Origin: Schistosoma mansoni
Taxonomy: Eukaryota > Platyhelminthes > Trematoda > Strigeidida > Schistosomatidae
Assembly (NCBI RefSeq): GCF_000237925.1
Contig: NC_031502.1
Coordinates: 21,264,909 to 21,328,908 of the forward strand
DNA length: 64,000 bases
Direction of reading: 5' to 3'
Shown here: positions 12,068 through 25,389 of the stretch, piece after piece
Numbering within the stretch: the stretch's first letter is position 1
Layout: each line of letters begins with the position of its first letter
Notes under the pieces: generated by a model
Databases searched by the model: none
The model's input: the letters and a program-made list of their open reading frames with translations, nothing else
Told to the model about the DNA's origin: nothing
Translations under genes and position numbers: made by a program

Positions 12068-13544
12068 CTATATATACATAGATATATATATCAATGGAAT
12101 AAGAAAACAATGCTGAATGAATTAAGCACAATAAAAATCATTCAAATATTAGGAAAAATTAGACGGTAGATAATAGATAGAGAAACATAGCAGTGTTGCT
12201 TTACTGCATAAAACGGTCTATAACTTTTTGGGTACACTAAGTAAATCATCTGTTGACCAGACTTGAAATATTTCTGTTATTCCCGTTTGTTTTAATACTC
12301 ATATAAATTAAGGGATAAATAACAAAAACTATCTTCACTTTTAATGTTGATTATAAAACATGTAAATGTCAGTCTTCTGTAATTATGAATAGGCGACCAT
12401 AGACACTGTCCTACCATACTGTGGTATGATGGTTGAGAACATGAAAACAAAGTATTGGGATTAGTTAGTGAAATCATCTATTGGTGTAGAACAACAAATC
12501 AAAATGTTAGGTCCCTCTTGATAAGTCTAACATACAGTTGAGGAGTTTAACCCAGTTTGAAATAGGTTACAGTAGATGCCTGGATGAAATCACGAGCCCT
12601 TATACAATGTGTTAATCAGTATACTTCATTGTATTGACTGTAGCTGGTACGGCGAAGTGGTTATTGGGACTTCCTATAGTGTTGGCCCAATCAAGTATAT
12701 TGTCTGGAACACTTATTCTTCTAGGTCCTATCCAGCTGAGATTAGTTGGACGGTAATAAGCCTAAAAGTAGTACACTTTTAGTTTAAAGGTGAAATCGAA
12801 CTAAGTTTACTGGGATGTGAAGGAAATAGTGTTTCCCACTGATCGTATTTCAACAATGTAAAGGAGGATGAGGAAATCTTAATTGTGAAACCATATTAAG
12901 ATAGCCCATAGAGTTCCGACATACACGTGGCAAAGTTGAAAAATCCAAACTAAATACATCAAAAGCCTCTAAAAAGAGGACTCTACGTGTGACCGATTTC
13001 AAGGAGCTCTTAGGTCACTCATCCATATCTGTAAGGCCTTCTTTGTCGGGTCTCCAAAGAAGACAATTCTTCTATATTAACGGCTATTGGGAAGCATCAA
13101 TCATCCTGACAACTATAACAGGGCTGGAGTTAGTAATCCCTGGCACATAGTCATTGTGATACAAATCTAAGTAAAAGGCCAAATAATTGTTGAATAAATT
13201 ACATCAATTGAAAATCAAAACGAGGTTCTATAGTGACTCAAAAGGTCAACGAAAAAATACTAAGATGAGTGTAGTTTAAAAATGAAAGACATGAAATGCA
13301 ATTTTACACTTGACAAATTACTAAGTAGAAAAAAATTGGAGATAATAAACACATCAATATTCTTATGAATGATGAATAGAACTTGTTGCCATCACAGACG
13401 GAGAACATAAAAATAATTGAGCATATCCATTATATATTTTCTACTATAGTCATATGTATTATTCATCAGTTGCCTATATTAAGCTACTTACCTTTCAACG
13501 GATAAAGCATAGATCAAATTAATATGACTCAAATTGATCGCATT

Positions 13545-14070
13545 TATTTATTATTTATTTCAACACATTAATATTGGTACAAGGAAGCACCAAATATATA
13601 TGCACCGCACAAATCTCATTCGATTTGTATGAGGGCTATGGTACTGCCTAGGGTGCCCAAACTGAAGCAGGTAGTCTTCTTAGGGGACCACACTCGGAGC
13701 CTTCGACCTAAAGACCTAATCCACAAAGCAGTGGAGCATCGTAAGGAGATGCAGTCACATGATAGCTGGTGACCAACAATTGATTCATAAGCTATTTGTT
13801 CCCTCAGGATACTGGAGCCAGTCCATGTGCACCATTGGTTTGGAATGAGTGTTTTCCAACTCCCCTAGGTGAACCTTCCGTGTCCACTAACCCGGTTAAA
13901 GCGCCGGACATTCGCTTTTCGTCCTTTTACTTTCGTGAACAACAACCACGCCACAAGAAGGCAGTGAGTAGAACTTCCCTGACATAGGCTATATACGCGT
14001 GGCCATGAGAGCATTTAGAGAGGGAGAGCGGACTCTCCCCACTCTCGTCCGTACCAGGGCATTTGGGGGC
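13545..14070 (-). mobile_element. Retroposon family C, copy 3, with TSD
   Basis: Minus-strand full-length copy, flanked by a 7-bp duplication TCGCATT (13538-13544 and 14071-14077). The (TTTA)n tail is on the left and the 5' end, reading CCCAAATGCCCTGG on the minus strand, is on the right. Confidence 0.75.
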
Positions 14071-14659
14071 TCGCATTGCTAGGTATTGGACAACATGAAT
14101 GAACTAACAAACTACATAACGTGGATACAATAAACACTATGAGTAATTGTTAATCAGTTTACATGATTTCTTTTATTCATAGTTTCCTTTTATGATCTAT
14201 TCAGGGGGGAAAAATCAATCGCGTACACTACAAAACACACGTCAATAATAATAATCATAACAGCATTAGTAATTAATTAAACTATTGGAATCTTCATCTA
14301 TCTATAAGCAGAATAATACAATAAGTGTGTAAATCATAGTTCGGGCAAATGAAATATATATGGAAGAAAAATGAGACTGAACAAAATAATTGTCTAACTG
14401 ACGCCAGTGTTCTTACTAATGGACTAGATATATAGAGATTAGGAAGAAAAACTACCCTCAAGCTTATTTTTCGCAACATACGTTATATATATCACTAGTT
14501 ACACTAAAGATGAAAAAACAATTAACTATGAAACAATACGTCGCTTCATTATGTGGATTGTATTTTTTCCAGAGAGTGATCTTAATTAGGATGCCATTGA
14601 AAATAATAGAGGAAAAGATAACCGCTTTGTCTTAGTATGGAACTCCTCAGCAGTGCGCA

Positions 14660-14960
14660 CTCATGACATTGGCAGGAATGGAACACATGACCTCCTATAA
14701 TAGAGTGAAAGTTATTCCATGCTCTCTAGTTTTCACTGATACCACAAATGAAATTAATCTGCGATATCACCTAAAATGTGAATGGGCATTTCTGCCACTA
14801 TTACTGATTCAGAGATATATCACCAAAAATCTCTGGACACTGATTACGGCTATCTTGCGGACCCCAACCACTTAGTCTTTATTTCTAGGATGGGTAAGAG
14901 CAACAGTTAATAATTTCATAGAATGACGTCACGTTCCGTTTTTAGCCTCTCTTAGCTTTT
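14660..14960 (-). mobile_element. LINE 3' remnant
   Basis: Minus-strand counterpart of the 1365-1570 remnant. Shared blocks are GGCTAAAAACGGAACGTGAC, ACTAAGTGGTTGGGGTCCGC and GATATATCTCTGAATC. At its left edge (14648-14665) is a short family B ribozyme scrap, GCGCACTGCTGAGGAGTT on the minus strand, with the ancestral CTGAGGA core. Confidence 0.5.
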
Positions 14961-15158
14961 CTGCAGGCTACTTCTATTCCAACAAACATCATCCATCGAT
15001 GTATGTGGTGATAAGTTATATGTAACACATATCCTAACTACCTGACTTACTAGTTAATTTATATTTAGATATATAATTTGTTACAGCCAATCAAAATTTG
15101 ATATAGAAGAATAAATAAAGCCTTCTGTAAACCATATCAATTGTCGACATAATCGATG

Positions 15159-15667
15159 ATTTTATTTTAAACACGTAAATATTCGTACAAGGAAGCACCA
15201 TATACATATGCGCCTCACAAATCTCATTCGATTTGTGTAAGGGCTATGATACTGTCTCGGGTGCCCAAACTGAAGCAGGTGGTTTTCTTAGGGGACCACA
15301 CCCGGAGCTTTTGACCCAAAGGTCTGATCCACAAGACAGTGGAGCATCGTGAGGAAATGTAGTCCCATGGTAGCCGGTGACCAACAATTGGTTCATACGC
15401 CATTTGTTCCCTCAGGATACTGGAGCCCATGTGCACTATTGGTTTGGAATGGGGTTTTCCAACTCCTCTAGGTGGACTTTCTGTGTCCACCGACCCGGGT
15501 GAAGCGCCGGACATTCACTTTTCGTGCTCTCAGTTTCGTAAACAACAGTAATGCCACGAGAAGGCAGTGAGTAGGAATTCCCTGACAGAGGTTATATACG
15601 CGTGGCCATGTGAGAGCATTTGGAGAGGGAGAGTAGACTCTCCCCACTCTCGGCCGTACCAGGGCAT
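15159..15667 (-). mobile_element. Retroposon family C, copy 4
   Basis: Minus-strand copy very similar to copy 2. The tail is a short TTTTATTTT tract on the left. The 5' end is truncated just before the CCCCC start, at GTACCAGGGCAT. A possible 5-bp ATCGA duplication flanks it. Confidence 0.7.
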
Positions 15668-16636
15668 CGAGTTTATATCACAAAAATTTGTTGAATACTT
15701 TTTTTCCATTAAAACATGTTTACAATATCGTGATCATTTGATTTAATCTTCCTGATGTAAAATTACACACACTGACAATGTATGCATAGTTTCTTTACAA
15801 GCCAAATAAGATTACAGCCTATTTAGTTGAAACACTACTAGTGGATCTATCCGGTCGATTAAGTTCGAATCTCTTGACATCAGATAGATAAATAAATGTA
15901 GTTATGACTTGAAAACCGACACATGGACACTACTCTGGCTGTTTCTGTTCATGCTACTTTGAAATACATTTGAAGCGTTTTACAAAACAGAATTACCTCA
16001 ACCTTAACTGAAGGAGATTATTACTTAAGATCTATTTATAACAACACAAAAATTAACAGCACAATTATTTGTAAACAAACAAGCACACACGCATTTGCAC
16101 ACATAAACTAATTGACTGAGAGAGAGAGAAAAATTCTTCAAAAAAAGGAAGTTTTAAACAATTTTACAGCAAAAGTTTGTTTGGAAATCAAAGGACACAA
16201 TGAAGAGAGAGGGAGACGAAGTGGGAAGAAAAACTGTAAAGATAATAAATACTTTGAAAGTATGTAATAAACATTTTAATAACATGTGATTCATCTATAC
16301 CACTTAGATGAAGGATTAGGGAGAAACAATCATAAAGTTAAAAATTTAATTTTTCTTAACGCTAAAACATTATTGTGCATTGTTATTGTCACTATTTATT
16401 GAAAACAACATAACATACAATAGGATTGATTGAAGATGGAAATATTGTCCATTGATTTTAGATATAGTTGTATTCTAGGGGTAACACGCTCACTCTAAGG
16501 GCCTTGATGTAACTTACCTACCTCTACCAAGTACATGTTTATATACTAGGCTTTGGGCCACTATATATATATATAAATTTATATTTGATAACGAATTAGC
16601 GATAGCGATCTCAAAAAGTACCTTGATTCTAAATCA

Positions 16637-16865
16637 ATGGTACATATGAGTCCCAGGGTCATAAGAGAAATGTTGTATGAACTTATTCTTGGTCATGGAA
16701 CCACATCTAACATTGTTCTGATGTCTTGTGGACTAGAAATCTGTGTCAAAGGCTCGGGGAGTGGTCTCAAAGGAAAGTTATCTGCTGCGGTAAGGGCTAG
16801 CTTGGTAGATATATATTTTAATTATCTTTTGTACCTATGTTCATATATTTAGATAAATAAATACA
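16637..16865 (+). mobile_element. Retroposon family C, divergent 3' half
   Basis: Degenerate 5'-truncated plus-strand copy. It keeps the order of family blocks (TTGGTCATGG, CTTGTGGA, AAAGGCTCGGGG, GTACCTATGTTCATATATTTAG, then ATAAATAAAT). It is clearly older than the other copies. Confidence 0.5.
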
Positions 16866-17830
16866 GATTAATAATGCTAAAAGTTCTGACTATCACCTAA
16901 TTTTCTTATCAACCTCTTATCACTATCACCGTTCCACCAACTATTGTATTGAGCAATCTAAGTAGTATTAGTTCTCACACAAAAGGTATGATTCAAAGTG
17001 GATTGGTGGTCCAGTGGTGATGTTTGACTTTCAGACAATAAGCCGCAGGTTACAACATCACAGCTTCACTTTGCTTTGGGTCACCGGGTAGTAGTAGTAG
17101 TAGTGTAGTGAACAAAATACTTGTTGGGGACAATCGAATGTATTTAAGCAAAGATTACAGACTATCTCAGTAAATTCTGATAACCAAACAATGAACAGTC
17201 AATTTGCAAATTAACAACCAATTGTTTCAATCTTCACTGTTTCTTCTCTAATTCCATTGCTCATACATTTTCCAAACGATTGCGCTTCATTTCAGTTCTT
17301 TCTTCATCGGTCTTCTGCGAAAATACATTCTATGTCTGACCAACACCATATACTACTTATATAGATATAAGTAGACCACACCACAGTAGTAGTATTGGCT
17401 CTCATATTTGAAGTGTAGCTTGAGGTCAGGAACGAGAATCTGTACATGATTAACCAGCTAACAGAAATTAATACACTTTTTTGCAACACGTAGGATAAAA
17501 ACGTTTTACGAGTGAATGTTGGTAATGCATTCTACATTTGTTAATGGAAAAAAACTTTCTAGTATAAGGTGTATTATCAATATTCAGCAGCTTTATGAAT
17601 TCATTTCAAGGTTTTATTTTGATCCCACACAGAAATTATCCAATATTCATTTCATTTCTAGTGTAGTAAACATTGTTTATAAATGAAGTGATAAATTCCC
17701 AAGAGAAACAAAGATATGGAATATAGTTTTATGATTTATGGATGAACCAATTAGAAATAGTTGGATTCTGGCATTGTAAGTGGTGCTAGTTCGTGATAAA
17801 AACGTTAACTCTAATCCTTAACACTATTAA

Positions 17831-17965
17831 CTTATTTATTTGAACACATAAATATTGGTACAAGGCAGCACCAGATATATATGCGCCACACAGAAACTTG
17901 TCAGTTCATTTAATTGTGTGAGGGCTATGATACTGACCGGATGCCCAGATCGAACCAGGCTAACT
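17831..17965 (-). mobile_element. Retroposon family C, 3' fragment
   Basis: Only the last ~135 bp of the element in minus orientation, beginning with the inverted tail (TTATTTATTTGAACACATAA) and ending at the GATGCCCAGATCG block. This is a 5'-truncated insertion typical of target-primed reverse transcription. Confidence 0.6.
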
Positions 17966-18387
17966 CTAAACACCTGATTCCAATTCTTTATGCTAATTTA
18001 TAACTCTATTTTGACACTAGTAATTGACTAAAGTTTTTCAAAGCTAATTTAATATCGTTCAAATGTCTTCCACAAATTATACTCTGATCATATTACGAAA
18101 ACTGTTAACTATTATGTTAACTCTTTTCACAAAACAGTAGCATGTGAAAGGAAAATTCAATAAAGGAATTACATAATTTCAATAACTGTCTATTAAATAT
18201 TGAATATATGTTTAAGGGGTAGATAAATTGAGATATTCAGGCATGTATTATTTTTTCTCATCATAAGATACAGGAATGATTGAACAGAATGATGATGGTA
18301 ATAATAATGATAATAAGATACTGAGATAAAAATGGAAAAAATTACTAGTATTATTAATATTATTCATATTTGATACCACTATACGGT

Positions 18388-18905
18388 GCCCCCAAATGCC
18401 ATGGTACGGCCGAGAGTGAGGAGAGCCCACCCTCTCTCTCTCGAAACGCTCTTACACGGCCACGCGTATACAGCCTCTGTCAGGAAAGTCCTACTCACTG
18501 CCTTCTCGTGGCATTACTGTTGTCTACGAAATTGAGAGGACGAAAAGCGAATGTCCGGCGCTTTAAACGGGCTGGTGGACACGGAAAGTACACATAGGGG
18601 AGTTGGAAAATCATTGGTGCACATGGGCTCCAGTATCTTGAAAAAGCGAATGGTGTACGAATCAATTGTTGGTCACCGGCTATCATGGAACTACATTTCC
18701 TCACGATGCTTCACTGCCTTGTGGATCAGACCTTGAGGTCAAAGGCTCAGGGTGTGGTCCCCGAAGAAAACCACCTGCTTCAGTTTGGGCACCCTAGGCA
18801 GTATCATAGCCCTTACACAAATCGAATGAGATTTGTGAGGCGCATATATATCTGGTGCTGCCTTGTACCAATATTCATGTGTTTAAATAAATAATAAATA
18901 AACCT
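18388..18905 (+). mobile_element. Retroposon family C, copy with 9-bp TSD
   Basis: Full-length plus-strand copy bounded exactly by the direct repeat CTATACGGT (18379-18387 and 18906-18914). This fixes the element ends: GCCCCCAAATGCC at the 5' end and an AAATAAATAATAAATAAAC-type tail at the 3' end. A small internal deletion (around 18615) is private to this copy. Confidence 0.85.
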
Positions 18906-19300
18906 CTATACGGTAGACAGAAGCGAGGTGAACTAAGAAGAAAGAGTAATCATTGTGAACAATTCGTTTGACCATACATCTGGTTATGGTTTTAAAAACA
19001 AAACACCACTTAACATTTTAAAAGGTAGTAGTACATACATTCTGTACTGTTTTCTCGCTTTTCCATATACCTATATCACCATTTAAGTATGAATAAATAA
19101 ATAAAAGACATCATATCCTTCAATTGGACCAATAAAAGTAAGCACAAAACTAAGCTAATTATATATCTTAAACCGATAATCACATGCTTTTAATACACAC
19201 ATATACAAAGATATAGCTATGAAATGATTGATTTATCAACCGATATATGTTTACTCTGTTGACAATGTAAACAGAGGTGATTTTATAGCTTATATATATT

Positions 19301-19360
19301 TATATATTTAAACATAAATATTGGTACAAGGGGGCATCTAATAGATATGCGCCACACAAA
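19301..19360 (-). mobile_element. Retroposon family C, 3' tip
   Basis: About 60 bp of the family's 3' end in minus orientation (TTAAACATAAATATTGGTAC). It is severely 5'-truncated. Confidence 0.45.
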
Positions 19361-19869
19361 ACAATGAGAATGAGAAGAGAAAAGGGGTAAGATGCATATA
19401 TAAAAAAAAATAAGAGTGATGATGGGGGAAACTGAAATGTACAACCAGAAGAACTCTTTTAGTTAAGGAGGTTATAACCACTCTTTATACAGAAAGTAAA
19501 AGAAGGTTACAGCAGGATCGCTACTGGCTCCTATTCTGAGCCATATCTGATAACGTTTCTAGCCACTGTGTAGCACCATCTCTTGGACCTCAGCCAGGGA
19601 GTCGTGAAGGACCAACAAAAGCCAGCCCTTTGCAGCTTTCCTTCATACCACGACACCATGTCATACACTGACCACCTCGTGGCAGGGGTATATATATATA
19701 TATAAAGTTGTATAATGAGATAGCATTGGTTACTGTTTTATCCATGTTCAATTTTCATCAACATTGTAAGAATTCAAGTCTATGATTATCAATTCTTATT
19801 TAGAGAATAATATTTACTTTGAGAATACCATTAATTAAAAGTTTAGTGGTCAACAGATTTAATTTTTTC

Positions 19870-20560
19870 TACTACTACTAACTACTAATACTGTTATCAT
19901 TTCTACTATTATAGGATTTGCTTTGATAATTTTATCTTGTTGTCTTAATGTGACATAGCAACTTTAACCGACTCGCATATATGCGAGGATGTTCTATGTT
20001 GCATATACATATAATTGAGTGACTAAGAAATCTAATCCATCAAACACGTGTTACGTATGCCCAACCACCGAATGCCTCGAAGTGCAATGTTTTATGGCGT
20101 AGGAGTAGGTTGGAAGAAAGCTAGGGGCGGCCAGACCAAAACATGGCACAAATCCATGAAGTCACTGACAAGTGGATTGAGCCATGTTGGTTAGTGTAGA
20201 CTACCTGGTTGGGGTCCGCGAGATGATAGCATCCGATGGTTAGAATGACATGGCTCAAAATCGTTTGCATTGGCGAAGGTGCATCCACTCTTCGTGTTCT
20301 CCAAAATTCTAATCCTCTGAATTCCTCATGTCCCTGTCCTTTTTCTCTTTCCAAATTTATTTCACCGGACTATACTCCTTCAATAACATCTTCAAACCCT
20401 AATCTTTCGGATTACTGTTTATACCCTTACTACTTCTACCACTAAGGGATTTGAATCGACAACTGCATCTCTGTGTTAATGTGGTATGACAACTTGAACT
20501 GATATACGTACGTACGAAGTTCTACATTGTGACTGACTGTCTGAATTCACCCAACTACAC
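19870..20560 (+). mobile_element. LINE 3' ends (two overlapping copies)
   Basis: 19870-20030 holds a 3' UTR block (TGACATAGCAACTTTAACCG). 20045-20560 holds the C-terminal reverse transcriptase block (RMPNHRMPRSAMFYG, then LPGWGPRDD in frame) with its own 3' UTR (GTATGACAACTTGAACTG). The same 3' UTR recurs at 25390-25530 and 25850-25940. It is a different family from the RTE-like copies. Confidence 0.6.
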
Positions 20561-22395
20561 CTCAAATATCTGAAATAAACAATGTACTAGGAGTAAGAGG
20601 GAAAAAATCACAATTCAATCATAAAAGTCCCTTTAAAACATTAAACCAGTTTAATTTATAGAGTAATAAATTAAGTAAATTACAAGTAGATATTAGTTGT
20701 AAAATCGTGTGAAAAAAAGTTTTATTTCCGTAATATATGTATGTATAAACAGAGATTAATTTCTCAAATAAGAAAATAAATCATAAAACAACAATGTTTA
20801 GTTTGAATCTATCGATTTCGGGCGCGCCTATGTACGCAGGTACAGATATATGCACAGGTCTAATGTATAGCTATATAACACCATATGACTATGTGCTTAT
20901 AGTATAGTCGAGTGATTGATTCCCCCTGAGAACATTTATGCTGAATATCAATTCGTTATAAATTTTAAAAAAAAAATAGGGATTCACAAAATCGAATAAT
21001 CTCTCATCATCATTGTTATGAGGTGAGCATATTTTATTGACGTCCCCAATCATTTGCCATGATATTAGCGCTGACCTCAATCAGGTAGTCTACATTTGCT
21101 GATAAAGCTTAGTCTAAAAGTCAATTACTTTATAGGTTAATGATACTTAGTTTGACGGCCCCTAGCTTTCTCAAAGCTATAAATGAGCGTCGAGGTAGAA
21201 TGATTTGGATATGTTATGCATATCACAACTATTTTAGTTTTATGTGCTAGGCTTTGGGTCACTTTGCCTGAGGGTTTTTGTTACTACTAGGCTACATAAA
21301 CCGAAATAGGTGGAGCGGAATTAGAACCCTGAGAATTAGTTGTTGAGAAACGAATGCTTTAATTACTGGAATATCACATATACGGAGAGGAAGGAAGTAG
21401 CTGCTGAATATTTGTCATACTTTACTAGCAAACTTCTTCGTTCTGTGTCTACGATATTAAATATCACTGATATAGAATAAAGAACATGATTATTCCTAGA
21501 ATCCATCAATATAAAACCAGTGATTAATGACAGCCAAATGTTTAATTTTTTGTTGGCTAGCGAGTTATGGTGATGAATAGGGAAGATGACCTTTGTTATA
21601 AGCTTGAATTAACAATTCAACTAACAAATACGAAATAATGTGAAGACAGCTGTTTGGCTTTATAATGTAATACACTTTGGACAACATATTCATACACTTT
21701 ACTAAAATTGAACATTTGGGAAGTAACCTATATTACATAACTATCAGGCTTTACTAATGGTTTAGATTATCGATTTCAATCAACCTTAAATACACGATAC
21801 AATTTACAAAAAAAAACAAATTATATAATGCACAAAAATATGTCCGTGTCAGAGACATTAACCTAGGGTAAGACCACTAATGTATGTATGTGCCGTACCT
21901 ATATGCTGTTGTTTTAACAGAGTGCTGAGTCGTTCTATTTTTCCACCAATACATTCTACTTTAATGTTTGGTGATTTACGAAAGATAAATAATAAACAAA
22001 AAGTGAATATATAGGTCACTAAGTGAATGTTGTCTATTCTAGATCATCAAAATAATAAAACGGATATGTACACGTGATATACATATATATACGCATTGTT
22101 TACTAACTACAGACCTCCAACAACAACAACAACAACAACAACAAAAAAGAATGGTAAAAATGTATATGTGATTATTTGCCAGCACTATTAATAGGAGGAA
22201 TGAAGACATTATTAACCGTTTAATTGAATTTCAATGATGAATACATTAATAATGATGTTCAGTATAGAATGTATTAACGACGAAGAATGGAATAAACACA
22301 GATGAAGTATAGACAGTACAGTGCAAGTAGGTATGAATGTATCAATAAGACAATTATTGTCTTGGTAGAACAAATTCTAAACTAGGAATACAAAT

Positions 22396-22727
22396 TCATT
22401 TAGTATTGATTGTTTGAATCTCCCCATCAATGTGTTAGGACTGCAACTGGTCAGTCTATAATTGGCATATGTGCATACTGTGTGTATTGCCTCGATATAG
22501 CCTTAATTCACAAGCACTGCAAGCAAAAATGCACAGTGGTTAGCATGTGGCTATCAGGACTCAGTGGCTGAGTGGATAACGCGATGGCGTTTGAAGCGAA
22601 AGGTACTGGGTTCGAGTCCCAAAGTGAACATCAACTCTGAGATGCAGGTACATCCAGCTGACGAGTCCCAAATAGGACAAAACGCGCGTCCTCGGTTCCA
22701 CTGCTAGCCACTATCCATCTTTGCTTG
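22396..22727 (+). mobile_element. SMalpha-type hammerhead retroposon (family A) with 13-bp TSD
   Basis: Bounded by TAGGAATACAAAT (22383-22395 and 22728-22740). The left ~145 bp is the reverse complement of the family's tail. From 22550 the element is in plus orientation. There is a tRNA-like head (GCTGAGTGGATAACGCGATGG, with B-box-like GGTTCGAGTCC at 22611), then a hammerhead at 22658-22706 (CTGACGA, GTCCC/GGAC stem II), then TGCTAGCCACTATCC. The core position after stem II is AAAAC instead of GAAAC, so cleavage should be lost. The family matches the schistosome SMalpha satellite/SINE known to encode hammerheads. Confidence 0.8.
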
Positions 22728-23186
22728 TAGGAATACAAATATTAGACTAATCAATAATAGTTTAAATACATATTTAGAATTAAGAGCAAATACGCACACA
22801 TTGATACTAAGGAAAGCATAAAACAATTAAGCAATTTAGAAAAGACAAAAAAAATTACAAATGCAATTTTACGCTTAAATTATGTATAATGATGGTAGAT
22901 TTTCAAAAAGAGAAACAGACTGACGCAGTTTAAATGGATGGAAGAATAGGAAGGGTGAAAAAAATGTATCGGAATGATAATAAAACTTGGCAATATACAT
23001 TCCTTAAGTTGTAGACTAGAAAACAAAAACTCTCCATCATTATTAAACAAAGACTAATTTACTATACACAAAAATTTATATTACTAAGCGCTTTTATAGG
23101 TATTTTGTTTAAATTGATATTAGGATTTTCTTGATTATGAAAACTGCCTATCACATACTTTATATTAAAACATTTACTATATTTCT

Positions 23187-23721
23187 GCCCCCAAAATACC
23201 CTGGTACGGTCGAGAGTGGGGAGAGTCCGCTCTCCCTCTCCAAATGCTCTCACATGGCCACACGAATATATAGCCTCTGTCAGGGAAGTCCCACTCACTG
23301 CCTTCTCTCAGCATTACTGTTGTTCACGAAATTGAGAGGACGAAAAGTGAATGTCCGGTGCTTTAACTGGGTTGGTGGACACGGAAAGTTCACATAGGGG
23401 AGTTGGAAAACCCTCATTCCAAACCAATGGTGCAAATGGGCTGACTCCAGTATCCTGAAGGAACGAATGGCGTATGAACCTGTTGTTGGTCACCGGCTAC
23501 CATGGAACTGAATCTCCTCACGATGCTCCACTGCCTTGTGGATCAGATCTTTAGGTCGAAGGCTCCGAGTGTGGTCCCCTAAGAAGACTACCTGCTTCAG
23601 TTTGGGCACCCTAGGCAGTACCACAGCCCTCATACAAATCGAATGAGATTTGTGCGGTGCATATGTATTTGGTGCTTCCTTGTACCAATATTTATGTGTA
23701 TAAATAAATAAAATATATAAA
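23187..23721 (+). mobile_element. Retroposon family C, copy with 12-bp TSD
   Basis: Full-length plus-strand copy bounded by TACTATATTTCT on both sides (23175-23186 and 23722-23733). The 3' tail is AATAAATAAAATATATAAA. Just downstream, at 23774, begins an inverted family B arm that runs into the N gap. Confidence 0.85.
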
Positions 23722-24779
23722 TACTATATTTCTAGAGGTTACATTGTGAAATCAATAACAATAAAAAAGAAGGGGGTTTTGTGGAGATTTTANNNNNNNN
23801 NNNNNNNNNNNNNNNNNNNNNNNNNNNNNNNNNNNNNNNNNNNNNNNNNNNNNNNNNNNNNNNNNNNNNNNNNNNNNNNNNNNNNNNNNNNNNNNNNNNN
23901 NNNNNNNNNNNNNNNNNNNNNNNNNNNNNNNNNNNNNNNNNNNNNNNNNNNNNNNNNNNNNNNNNNNNNNNNNNNNNNNNNNNNNNNNNNNNAGAAGGAA
24001 ACATTGAATAATTATGTCGTTCATGCATGAGTTTCATTATAAACCTATATTGACGAATCAGTTTGAAATGGAACCGAAACTTATTCACAACTCCAAGCAT
24101 CAGTGGCAATATTTAGTCGATGAGTCATAATTCGGTGGTTCATACTTCTTATTATAGCCAACCATGTGTACAAATTGGCAGTTATTCAACGTCACCAACA
24201 AATAACTTTTTATAAAAATTATAGTGAACAGTCTTATTAATGGTAATAGCATTGACCAATCACTGGGTAGTGGTTAGTGCTATATTTTTCTAGTCCTTTA
24301 GTGATGATCGGGTTCCAGCAATTAGGTTCTAATGTGGTCATCAGCCTAAGTGATTTAACATCGTATACACTGTTTTTATATTAGATGATTGAAAACAGTC
24401 TTCATGAAATCCTGGAACTAGGTTTTGTGCCACTTGGTTCTCATCAGATAGACGTAATTGTGCTACTTACCCGATAAACATGAAATCGGTCATTACACTG
24501 TGGTTAATCAACTGTAAATATTTCAATCTCACATGTGGTCAGTCTCGGCCAGAATAGTTCCATAATAATCTCTCAAACCGTGTAACCAGTTAATGATATA
24601 ATGAATCTCTTTCTAAAGTTCTATCTGTATCTTTCGATGTGAATATAAATATATTTAAATAAAGTGAAAATGTTAAAAAAAAGCTACAGTTTAGGTTGAA
24701 TTTTGAATGACTAACTTATCCGTTCCAAGTAAATATTATTCGGCTAGGAGTCTGAGGTTATTTTGGTACATAATATTGA

Positions 24780-24985
24780 AGTTATATTTATTAGGGAGTT
24801 TTTTATGGGGATTTTTAGTAATTTTTTATATATAGTTGAAATCATGAGTCAGTTCGAATCTCGTGAGGCGGGATCGTGGATATGCACTGTTGAGGAGTCC
24901 CACAATAGGACGAAACGGCCGTCCAGTGCTTCCAAGTTTTCCATGGTGGCCTAGCTTCAATTGACTAATGATCTCAACTATATAA
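24780..24985 (+). mobile_element. Family B hammerhead retroposon with inverted 5' end
   Basis: Left ~65 bp (GGGATTTTTAGTAAT ... AGTTGAAATCATGAGTCA) is the inverted tail. It switches at 24858 to the plus-strand head (TTCGAATCTCG), ribozyme and tail (TGACTAATGATCTCAACTAT). The copy's ends are thus inverted repeats. Confidence 0.65.
24884..24929 (+). ncRNA. Family B hammerhead-like ribozyme
   Basis: GCACTG, TTGAGGA, stem II GTCC-CACAATA-GGAC, GAAAC, stem III palindrome ACGGCCGT, C17 (24923), CAGTGC. Stem I GCACTG/CAGTGC is perfectly complementary. The only core deviation is C3 to T (TTGAGGA for CTGAGGA), shared with the copies near 52160 and 62985. Fragments near 14650 and 62630 keep the C, so CTGAGGA is probably ancestral. 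Confidence 0.6.
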
Positions 24986-25389
24986 CAATAAAAAGAGTTG
25001 GAAATCTTAGGTATGCACCATGTATACCTACAGCCTGATAACTATATCAATATATGCCACAGGTTACTGACTATTCACTTGTTGTTTTCATAATTTCACT
25101 TAAAAAGCCTACCCTTACTTATCGGGTTAGGGTTAGGTAGAATCACTCATTCCTTAAGACTAACCCTGTTAACAATAAATAAAATAACAAACCTACTTTT
25201 CCTATCAAAATATATATATACAAACATACACTGTGCTGACAAATTCATGGGAAATCTAGTTACTCATAAACAATGTGCAACGTGATACATATGTACAGTG
25301 TTTTGAGTTCTTGAGTTTTATACATATACAAAGGGAAACAAATAAAAGGACGGGAAGCAAAAAAGCCTAAATCCCAGCAGTGATAGTAG

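Noticed and set aside
15125-15159. Family C as a DNA transposon with terminal inverted repeats (TGGTAC/GTACCA at the ends)
   Set aside because: The inverted match is only six bases, duplications vary from 7 to 12 bp, and copies are 5'-truncated with A-rich tails, all of which point to retroposition.
22550-22625. tRNA gene
   Set aside because: A-box and B-box-like motifs are present, here and in the heads near 43.8, 55.2, 58.1 and 46.8 kb, but no cloverleaf with acceptor stem can be formed. They are retroposon heads.
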